Shown here one piece after another: positions 8,885 to 14,299 of a stretch of 14,299 nt of DNA (position 1 is its first letter; each line of letters opens with the position of its first letter). The stretch comes from JBDTCS01 sp039923455. Lineage in GTDB: Bacteria; Bacteroidota; Ignavibacteria; Palsa-1295. The notes under the pieces were generated by a model that had not been told where the DNA came from, did not search any database, and saw only the letters and a program-made list of their open reading frames with translations. Position numbers and translations under genes: made by a program. The stretch lies in assembly GCA_039923455.1 (NCBI GenBank), contig JBDTCS010000293.1:1-14299 (forward strand). The letters are read 5' to 3'.

Positions 8885-9883
8885 ATGGGTTTTTTCGATA
8901 AACTAAAGCTTTCAAGATTGCGGGATGGGTTGAAAAAATCACACGATGAATTCGTGCGAAAAATCGACCGCATCTTCTATCGCTCGCGCCCGATCGACGA
9001 CCAACTCATGGGCGAGATCGAGGAGACACTTCTGCTCGCGGATGTTGGCATGATGACGACCGAGCAGATCATCGGCGACTTGGTGCAGCGCATGACCTAC
9101 ATGAAGTGGTCCAAGGCCGATCAGCTTCGTGATGAACTTCGCAAAGAGATCATCAAAGCGCTTTCGCATCACACGAATCAAAAAGAACTCGAAAATCCGT
9201 TCGCTGTACCCGAGGGGAAGCGACCGTATGTGATCATGATCGTGGGTGTGAATGGTGTTGGTAAGACAACTACGATCGGCAAGCTCGCGAATAATTATCG
9301 CAAGGCCGGCAAAAAAGTCGTAATCGGTGCAGCCGATACATTCCGAGCTGCCGCAAACTCGCAACTCGAAGTCTGGGCCGAACGTGCGGGTGTCGATATT
9401 GTGCAACAGCATCCGGGCGCAGATCCATCGGCGGTTGCATTTGACACGATCAAGTCCGCGCTTGCAAAAGATGCGGACGTTGTCTTGATCGACACTGCCG
9501 GCCGCTTGCATAACAAAGCTAATCTGATGCAGGAGCTGGAGAAAATGTCGCGTGTGATGCAGAAGGTAATGCCGGATGTGCCGCACGAAGTCTATCTCGT
9601 GCTCGACGCAACAACCGGACAAAACGCATTGCAGCAAGCGAAAGAATTTACGAAGGTCGCGCCCATCACCGGTCTCGTGCTCACGAAACTCGACGGTACG
9701 GCGAAAGGCGGAATTGTAATTGCACTTTCCAACGAGATGCAAATTCCGGTTCGCTATATCGGTGTTGGTGAACAGATCGATGATCTGCAGCCATTCGATC
9801 CGCTGGAATTTGCCAAAGCACTTTTCGGTGACGAGATGTTTCAAGGCGAGTCCTACACAGAAACGGTAACCGAGAAGGCCTAA
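8885..9883 (+). CDS. ftsY: Signal recognition particle receptor FtsY
   Basis: 332 residues. This GTPase docks SRP-ribosome complexes at the inner membrane for cotranslational insertion. It consists of a short basic N-terminus (MGFFDKLKLSRLRDGLKKS), the N domain of helices, and the G domain. G motifs are GVNGVGKTT (121-129), the DTFRAAA box, DTAGR (203-207), TKLDG (267-271) and the closing GVGEQIDDLQPFD (from 293). The long acidic A domain of E. coli FtsY is absent, as in many bacteria outside Proteobacteria; the amphipathic N-terminus probably supplies membrane contact. SRP54 (Ffh) is very similar in its GTPase domain, but the M domain is missing and the ending is that of FtsY. The stop overlaps the mutL start by one base (TAATG). 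Confidence 0.96.
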   Translation: MGFFDKLKLSRLRDGLKKSHDEFVRKIDRIFYRSRPIDDQLMGEIEETLLLADVGMMTTEQIIGDLVQRMTYMKWSKADQLRDELRKEIIKALSHHTNQKELENPFAVPEGKRPYVIMIVGVNGVGKTTTIGKLANNYRKAGKKVVIGAADTFRAAANSQLEVWAERAGVDIVQQHPGADPSAVAFDTIKSALAKDADVVLIDTAGRLHNKANLMQELEKMSRVMQKVMPDVPHEVYLVLDATTGQNALQQAKEFTKVAPITGLVLTKLDGTAKGGIVIALSNEMQIPVRYIGVGEQIDDLQPFDPLEFAKALFGDEMFQGESYTETVTEKA

Positions 9884-11847
9884 TGTCCATCATCCAAAGG
9901 CTTCCACCATCCCTCGCGCAGAAGATCGCTGCCGGCGAAGTCGTGACTCGACCGGAATCGGTTGTGAAAGAACTCGTCGAAAATGCACTCGACGCAAAAC
10001 CGAAATCGGTTACGATCGTATTGAAAGACGCGGGTAAAGCGCTCATTCAAGTGATTGATGATGGTGTTGGAATGTCCAAAGAGGATGCATTGCTTTCGCT
10101 CGAACGTCATGCAACAAGCAAGCTGAGTGCACTCGAAGATCTTGAGAAACTGCGCACCTTCGGTTTTCGCGGTGAGGCACTTGCAGCGATCGCATCGGTT
10201 TCGCAATTCGAACTTCGTACGCGCCGGCATCAGGATGAACTCGGCACGCTCGTCGAGGTCGAAGGCGGGATTCAACGTAAGTGTGAAGCGACTGCTTGCG
10301 AAGAAGGGACGACGGTCTCGGTACGCAATCTATTTTTTAATATTCCTGCGCGACGAAAGTTCATGAAATCCGAGGCGACGGAGTTCAAGCATGTCGTCGA
10401 TTCGGTGACACGTGCTGCGCTTGCCTATCCGGAGGTTCGCTTTATTTTGGTCAACGACGCTGATTGTGTTTTTGATCTTCCGGCGTTTCGCCCGTTGCCG
10501 GAGCGCATCGAACAGATCTTTGGCTCGCGGCTGCGCGGTGCATTGCTTGCGGTCGAAAGTGTTTCACCGCTGTTGCATGTACACGGATTTATCAGCTCAC
10601 CAAGTTTTGTCAAGCGTGTTCGGACGGAGCAATTCTTTTTCATCAATAATCGGCCGGTGCAATCTCGTTCGTTGAGTTATGCACTTGCGAGTTCGTATGA
10701 GCATCTGGTCGAGAAGGGTGCATTTCCTTCGGGCTTTTTATTTGTCGAGATCGATCCATCAAAGATCGACGTCAATGTGCATCCACAAAAGCTGGAAGTG
10801 AAGTTTGAGGATGAGCGCAGCGTGACGGACGAAGTGCGACGTGCTTTACGAAGTGCTTTGCAACGTGCGACGACTGCCCTTGCAAATGAAGGTGCACTCG
10901 CACCCGATATGCAGTTGCCTGAAGCAATCAACCAAGGTACGGGCAATGCGCGTTTGCGGTATCCTGAATTTGGGGGTTCGGATTCTCCTGCGTCGACTGA
11001 TAAAACCAATGGTGCGTCCGTGATGGGAGCGAGTGTAGCCAGCCCTTCCTCGAATGGAAAAAAGCAGTCAACTCCAGCCGATCACGACGCAGGCCTCGGA
11101 ACATTGGAGCGCCTCTTCGGAGCTAAGGCGCCGGATTTATTTCGCGGGACTGATGGTGTTGCCGCGCAGACACAAGGCTCACGTGGGAAGATCCCGATTC
11201 CACCTTCGACCGCGCAACCGGAACGCACCGGACTCGCTGCGGAAGTTTTGCGCGATAAGCCGGTGCTTTGGCAGTTGCACAATAAATATATTTTTTCGCA
11301 GATCAAGTCAGGCATGATGATCGTCGATCAGCACGTGGCTCACGAGCGCATCATTTATGAGCGCGTGCTTCGTTCGCTCGAAGAGAATATGCCGTACTCA
11401 CAGCAGTTACTCTTTCCGCAGAGTGTCGATCTTGTTCCCCGCGAGATGGCACTTGTCCGCGAACTCATGCCTGAACTCGAGCGACTCGGATTTCAGATTC
11501 GATTCTTCGGCGGTATGACGATCGTGATCGATGGAATTCCGGGTGATGTTCGGAGTGGAAGAGAAGAATCTATATTGCGTGAGGTGCTCGAAGCCTACGA
11601 AGAGTTTGGTGAAACGAAATTACTCTCGGGTCGTGAAGCATTAGCTGCAAGCTTTGGTTGCCGCGCGGCTATCAAATCGGGTGATAAGCTTACGCAGGAA
11701 GAGATGCATGTTTTGATCGAGCAGCTGTTTCAAACCGATATGCCCTACGTTTGCCCACATGGCAGACCGATCGTGATAAAGCTTGCTATCGATGAACTCG
11801 ATCGGCGATTCGGCAGAAGTGCTGTCGAGAGTTTGGCGAAAGCGTAG
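9883..11847 (+). CDS. mutL: DNA mismatch repair protein MutL (endonuclease type)
   Basis: 654 residues. It links MutS mismatch recognition to strand removal. The N-terminal GHKL ATPase has E33-N34 in KELVENALDA, DGVGM at 60-64 and GFRGEAL at 94-100. A variable linker runs from about 335 to 450. The C-terminal domain carries the nicking-endonuclease motifs: DQHVAHERIIYE (482-493), FGCRAAIKSGDKL (G592-C593-R594) and CPHGRP (624-629). It should therefore be a latent metal-dependent nickase, as in bacteria without MutH. In the first motif the usual DQHA has Val in place of Ala; the acidic residues and His remain. Translation is probably coupled to ftsY by the TAATG overlap. A GAGAAGG at 9872-9878, 4 bases before the ATG, is the only Shine-Dalgarno-like sequence I noticed, and it lies inside ftsY. 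Confidence 0.96.
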   Translation: MSIIQRLPPSLAQKIAAGEVVTRPESVVKELVENALDAKPKSVTIVLKDAGKALIQVIDDGVGMSKEDALLSLERHATSKLSALEDLEKLRTFGFRGEALAAIASVSQFELRTRRHQDELGTLVEVEGGIQRKCEATACEEGTTVSVRNLFFNIPARRKFMKSEATEFKHVVDSVTRAALAYPEVRFILVNDADCVFDLPAFRPLPERIEQIFGSRLRGALLAVESVSPLLHVHGFISSPSFVKRVRTEQFFFINNRPVQSRSLSYALASSYEHLVEKGAFPSGFLFVEIDPSKIDVNVHPQKLEVKFEDERSVTDEVRRALRSALQRATTALANEGALAPDMQLPEAINQGTGNARLRYPEFGGSDSPASTDKTNGASVMGASVASPSSNGKKQSTPADHDAGLGTLERLFGAKAPDLFRGTDGVAAQTQGSRGKIPIPPSTAQPERTGLAAEVLRDKPVLWQLHNKYIFSQIKSGMMIVDQHVAHERIIYERVLRSLEENMPYSQQLLFPQSVDLVPREMALVRELMPELERLGFQIRFFGGMTIVIDGIPGDVRSGREESILREVLEAYEEFGETKLLSGREALAASFGCRAAIKSGDKLTQEEMHVLIEQLFQTDMPYVCPHGRPIVIKLAIDELDRRFGRSAVESLAKA

Positions 11848-11887
11848 AACGCTACCTCAGCATAACAAAAACCGCAAGTCCAAAATA

Positions 11888-11920
11888 AAAGAGGGCGCTC
11901 ATATCATGAGCGCCCTCTTT
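11888..11920. terminator. Bidirectional terminator between convergent mutL and the lipoprotein gene
   Basis: A perfect 15-bp inverted repeat (11888-11902 with 11906-11920) encloses a 3-base loop. It lies 40 bases after the mutL stop and 28 bases from the end of the opposing lipoprotein gene. Read on the minus strand, the stem is followed by TTTTATTTT, a strong U-tract. Read on the plus strand it ends CTCTTT and then GTATAT, which is weaker. It therefore probably serves both genes but works better for the minus-strand one. Confidence 0.88.
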
Positions 11921-11948
11921 GTATATCCTAAACGAAAATTCGAGTTGA

Positions 11949-12734
11949 CTATTTATGCGAAGTCATAATAGTCACAGAGCCTTGTGAGTGTTTATTCGCA
12001 ACAAGGAGCTGAGCGTCCACGTTGGACGGATGCACTCGGTTTAGCACTGTTGCACCAAGGGCGGCGGAAACATACGTGTCAACAACGTCCGACGCACCTC
12101 CGACGGCTGTTGTGCCAGTGACAGTGTGTTGAAAGTGACGGGTCTTGATCTGCTCTGTTCCAACAAGAATTGTTGTGTCGGCCATGACAACAGCGGTGTC
12201 CTGAAGATGTAGCGCCGGATTATTGAACGATGGAAGTGGCAACATGATGGTCGTGTCGACAGCACTCCACTTGGTGCCGAGGGCTGCTTTCATCTTGGCT
12301 TGCAAGACCCATCTGATGTTTACCTTCCCGATCACCGCCGAGACGGCCACATTGTTATTGAGAAAATCGATGCCGAAGTTGTAGGCATAAATCTCATCGT
12401 TGCTACTCTGCCAGAGAAAGCTGGAATCCGGCGCACCCGTCGAGTAGGTGTTATCGTAGCGCTGCACCTTCGAATAGGGCAACTTTACAAAACTCGTGTC
12501 CACGAGTACCTGAGTAAATGTGATTTCTGAACCCATGACGACCGGTTCGCCAGGCATGGAATCCAGCGTCGACCGCTGGTAGTTGGCGCTCGATCCCTGC
12601 GTGAATACCAACTTCGAAGAGTCGGTAGTAGGGCCCGGAGGATTATTCACAGTGCCCGAACCTGAGCACCCAATAAATGTCAGAGCAAACATGGCGAAGC
12701 TTGCTACAAAGAGATATTTTGCTGAAATTCGCAT
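11949..12734 (-). CDS. Uncharacterised lipoprotein
   Basis: 261 residues; I do not recognise a family. The N-terminus is a lipoprotein signal: MRISAK, then a hydrophobic stretch, then FIGC with the probable lipidated Cys23, followed by SGSGTVNNPPGPTTDSS, a flexible Gly/Ser/Pro/Thr-rich tether. The rest is polar with alternating hydrophobic residues and little Cys, suggesting a beta-rich periplasmic or surface domain. Features include FLWQSSNDEIYAYNFGIDFL at about 106-125 and a late HFQHTVTGTT. There is no T9SS sorting domain, so lipid anchoring rather than type IX export is expected. It starts at the ATG read from 12734. The upstream bases (GTTTAACATTTAACGGTTACT, read on the minus strand) have no Shine-Dalgarno and no clear promoter. 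It is a single-gene unit, with the mdh terminator upstream and a shared terminator downstream. No function is assigned. Confidence 0.82.
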   Translation of the reverse strand: MRISAKYLFVASFAMFALTFIGCSGSGTVNNPPGPTTDSSKLVFTQGSSANYQRSTLDSMPGEPVVMGSEITFTQVLVDTSFVKLPYSKVQRYDNTYSTGAPDSSFLWQSSNDEIYAYNFGIDFLNNNVAVSAVIGKVNIRWVLQAKMKAALGTKWSAVDTTIMLPLPSFNNPALHLQDTAVVMADTTILVGTEQIKTRHFQHTVTGTTAVGGASDVVDTYVSAALGATVLNRVHPSNVDAQLLVANKHSQGSVTIMTSHK

Positions 12735-12901
12735 AGTAACCGTTAAATGTTAAACTCCACTCTTCGTTCTCTTGCTTTAACAGGCAATGCAGTAAGACAG
12801 AACGAGAGTCACCGAAATCACATGAATTATGCTGTGACGACCGAACGCGTCACGAACCACCCTTTTACAAGAACATACAAGGGCAGCTTTGTTACAAGGA
12901 A

Positions 12902-12934
12902 AACCCCGGAATATTGGTTCAATATTCCGGGGTT
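12902..12934 (-). terminator. Intrinsic terminator of mdh
   Basis: A perfect 15-bp inverted repeat (12902-12916 with 12920-12934) encloses a 3-base loop. On the minus strand it ends GGGGTT and continues TTCC, giving a short U-run. It lies 72 bases downstream of the mdh stop. The U-tract is short, but the stem is strong and the position fits the end of mdh before the lipoprotein gene. Confidence 0.82.
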
Positions 12935-12966
12935 AATAGCTATTCATCGTTTAATAGCAATTCATC
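12931..12966. repeat. Two-copy 18-base tandem repeat in the mdh 3' region
   Basis: Bases 12931-12948 and 12949-12966 are adjacent 18-base units matching at 16 of 18 positions. On the minus strand each reads GATGAATnGCTATTAAnC. The copy nearer the terminator overlaps its stem by four bases and holds the palindrome AATAGCTATT (12935-12944). The repeat lies in the stretch between the mdh stop and its terminator. Function is unknown; it may be a simple tandem duplication. Confidence 0.75.
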
Positions 12967-13006
12967 AGAAACCAACCGGTAGCCCTGCAACCGGATCGAT
13001 ACCAAG

Positions 13007-13930
13007 TCAGAACTTGACCTTGGCGATGTTCAGCTTCACATCATCCGAGCTCTTCTGAAGCTCTGCGGCTTCTTCCGGCAGTAATTTGATCTCGATGATC
13101 TGCTCGAGTCCCGTCTTTCCGAGCTTTACCGGAACACCAACGACGGTATCCTTCAAGCCATACTCGCCTTGCAGCCATACAGCACAGGGAAGAATGCGAT
13201 GCTTGTTCTTTACAATCGACTCGACCATTTGCACAGCGCTTGCACTCGGCGCGTAGTATGCGCTACCGGTCTTAAGATAATTCACGATCTCGATGCCGCC
13301 GTCACGTGTGCGCTGCAGGATCTCAGCCAAACGTGCCGGTGCGATAAGCTCAGGAAGTGGAATACCTGCAACGGTCGAGTATCTTGCGAGTGGGACCATC
13401 GAGTCACCATGTCCACCAAGTACAAACGCCGTCACATCCTCGACCGAAACCTTTAGCTCCATCGCGACGAACGAACGGAAGCGTGAACTGTCAAGCACAC
13501 CAGCCATTCCGATCACGCGCTCGCGTGGAAGACCGGTGCGCTTCATCGCGACGTAGGTCATCACATCGAGCGGATTGCTGACAATAATAAAAATTGCATT
13601 CGGGCTTTGCTTATACGCATTTTCCGCGCAATTACCAACGATCTCTGCATTCTTGGCAAGCAGATCATCGCGCGACATACCAGGTTTGCGTGCAAGGCCA
13701 GCCGTGATGACGACGATGTTCGAATTCGCCGTCTCATCATAGCCGTTCGTGCCGGTGATAAGGGTGTCGGTGCCTTCGACAGGTGCTGCTTCGTACATAT
13801 CGAGCGCTTTGCCTTGCGGAACGCCTTCGACAACGTCCACAAGTACAACTTCTTCGGCCAGCTCTTTATCTGCTATACGCTGAGCCGTTGTAGCGCCGAC
13901 ATTTCCGGCACCGATAACTGTGATTTTCAT
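13007..13930 (-). CDS. mdh: Malate dehydrogenase (LDH-like, NAD-dependent)
   Basis: 307 residues. It interconverts malate and oxaloacetate with NAD(H) in the oxidative or reductive TCA cycle. The Rossmann start is KITVIGAGNVG; Asp32 at the end of the second strand favours NAD over NADP. The substrate loop is AGLARKPGMSRDDLL. Arg81 in the specificity position marks malate rather than lactate dehydrogenase, which has Gln there. Other active-site residues are Arg87, Asn119 in SNPLD, Asp147 and Arg150 in LDSSR, and the catalytic His174 in GGHGDSM. The size and sequence match the LDH-like malate dehydrogenases of Chlorobiota and Bacteroidota. The ATG read from 13930 begins exactly at the Rossmann strand. 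The upstream bases TTAATTTCACAA have no Shine-Dalgarno. The gene is flanked by terminators on both sides and appears to be transcribed alone. Confidence 0.96.
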   Translation of the reverse strand: MKITVIGAGNVGATTAQRIADKELAEEVVLVDVVEGVPQGKALDMYEAAPVEGTDTLITGTNGYDETANSNIVVITAGLARKPGMSRDDLLAKNAEIVGNCAENAYKQSPNAIFIIVSNPLDVMTYVAMKRTGLPRERVIGMAGVLDSSRFRSFVAMELKVSVEDVTAFVLGGHGDSMVPLARYSTVAGIPLPELIAPARLAEILQRTRDGGIEIVNYLKTGSAYYAPSASAVQMVESIVKNKHRILPCAVWLQGEYGLKDTVVGVPVKLGKTGLEQIIEIKLLPEEAAELQKSSDDVKLNIAKVKF

Positions 13931-13968
13931 TTGTGAAATTAACTATTGGTTATGTGATCGATCCACAA

Positions 13969-13976
13969 CAAACATA
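13969..13976 (-). promoter_or_regulatory. Possible Bacteroidota-type -7 element for mdh
   Basis: Read on the minus strand, this is TATGTTTG, an exact fit to the Bacteroidota -7 consensus TAnnTTTG. It lies 38 bases before the mdh ATG, giving a leader of about 30 bases. No matching TTTG -33 element is seen at the expected distance upstream, so the assignment is tentative. Confidence 0.3.
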
Positions 13977-14009
13977 AGGGAACAATGAACTCCTGCTGAC
14001 GGCCAGGTG

Positions 14010-14234
14010 CTACTTGCCGGTTGACGGATTAGTAAGGTGCAACCAGAATGCAAAGTAACTCATGCAAAAATACACAGAAAAGTACGCTGCCTGCTTCGAG
14101 ACTGTTTTTTCCGCTCCTGAAACGAAGGCGAGAAGTTGCAAAATATTCGGATTTGGTAGTCCGCAAGGCCACACTGGATAAGGGTCGCAGCCGAACGAAC
14201 CTCTAAGAAAATAATTGCCCGATTTTTTCGCGAT
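14010..14234 (-). other. 74-codon open frame lacking an early ATG, upstream of mdh
   Basis: Between a TAA (14235-14237) and a TAG (14010-14012), the minus strand has 74 sense codons without a stop. The only ATG is near the end (read from 14063), giving 17 codons that start MSYFAFWL. Possible GTG or TTG starts exist further up. The product would be rich in Phe, Tyr, Cys, Trp and Pro and is unlike any family I know. A frame this long can occur by chance, and there is no ribosome binding site. It is recorded as an observation, not as a confirmed gene. Confidence 0.15.
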
Positions 14235-14243
14235 TTACAAAAT

Positions 14244-14278
14244 AAAAAAAGAGCCCGGGAGCTCTACTTCCCGGGCTC
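14244..14278 (-). terminator. Strong intrinsic terminator of a minus-strand gene beyond the right edge
   Basis: A perfect 10-bp GC-rich stem (14251-14260 with 14269-14278) closes an 8-base loop. On the minus strand it is followed by TTTTTTTATTTT. No gene in the window precedes it on that strand, so it implies a minus-strand gene ending beyond 14299. It also separates mdh transcription from that neighbour. Confidence 0.9.
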
Positions 14279-14299
14279 ACACATGCCTCCTGATTCCCA

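Larger units (their letters stand above)
13931..14243. other. Upstream region of mdh without a recognised gene
   Basis: This stretch of about 310 bases separates mdh from the terminator of the next minus-strand gene. It holds the tentative -7 element, a stop-free minus-strand frame (listed separately), and a short direct repeat ATGCAAA at 14048-14054 and 14062-14068. I see no tRNA, no clear riboswitch fold and no strong hairpin. Confidence 0.6.

Noticed and set aside
8939..9844. 301-residue open frame antisense to ftsY
   Set aside because: It is the shadow of a clear ftsY with all GTPase motifs. Its translation is rich in His, Cys and Arg and shows no family pattern.
12747..13058. 103-residue plus-strand open frame between the lipoprotein gene and mdh
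   Set aside because: It runs through the mdh terminator hairpin, the tandem repeat and the end of mdh, and has no recognisable domain.
14167..14177. GGCCACACTGG, resembling a conserved 16S rRNA segment
   Set aside because: The match is limited to about eleven bases and the flanks show no rRNA sequence, so it is coincidental.
1..14299. Defence island, prophage, CRISPR array or transposon
   Set aside because: There are no regularly spaced repeats, and no integrase, transposase or phage protein was seen. The recognised genes are mostly housekeeping.

Overview
The window reads as an ordinary chromosomal segment from a member of the Fibrobacterota-Chlorobiota-Bacteroidota (FCB) supergroup, most likely Chlorobiota/Ignavibacteria/Kapabacteria-like. 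Three things point there: a large secreted protein ends in a type IX secretion system (T9SS) type A sorting domain; malate dehydrogenase is the short LDH-like type common in Chlorobiota; and almost none of the genes has a Shine-Dalgarno sequence, as is usual in this supergroup. The finer placement is inference. No mobile element, CRISPR array, rRNA or tRNA was recognised.

Layout. Positions 1-3354 (+) hold the 3' part of a large T9SS cargo protein with an IgGFc-binding-like region, choice-of-anchor-D (Ig-like) repeats, a cohesin-like domain and the sorting domain. It is closed by a strong intrinsic terminator. From 3521 to 11847 (+) run seven tightly packed genes: tal, pgi, rsmE, an oppF/dppF-type ATPase, pgsA, ftsY and mutL. 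Gaps are 32, 8, 81, 74 and 24 bases, followed by a 1-base overlap, and no terminator is visible between them. They may be one long transcription unit started by a promoter near 3468-3496 and ended by a hairpin at 11888-11920. On the minus strand, converging on mutL, are an unrecognised lipoprotein (11949-12734) and mdh (13007-13930), each with its own downstream terminator. A last minus-strand terminator at 14244-14278 must serve a gene beyond the right edge.

Functionally the long (+) cluster mixes sugar-phosphate metabolism (tal and pgi link glycolysis with the non-oxidative pentose phosphate pathway) with housekeeping: 16S rRNA methylation, anionic phospholipid synthesis, the SRP receptor and mismatch repair. 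mdh belongs to the TCA cycle or its reductive version.

I did not find a convincing undescribed system. The items most worth a second look are the multidomain T9SS protein, the unfused but adjacent tal and pgi, the lone oligopeptide-transporter ATPase with an intact four-cysteine tail, an 18-base tandem repeat in the mdh 3' UTR, and a 74-codon open frame without an early ATG upstream of mdh.
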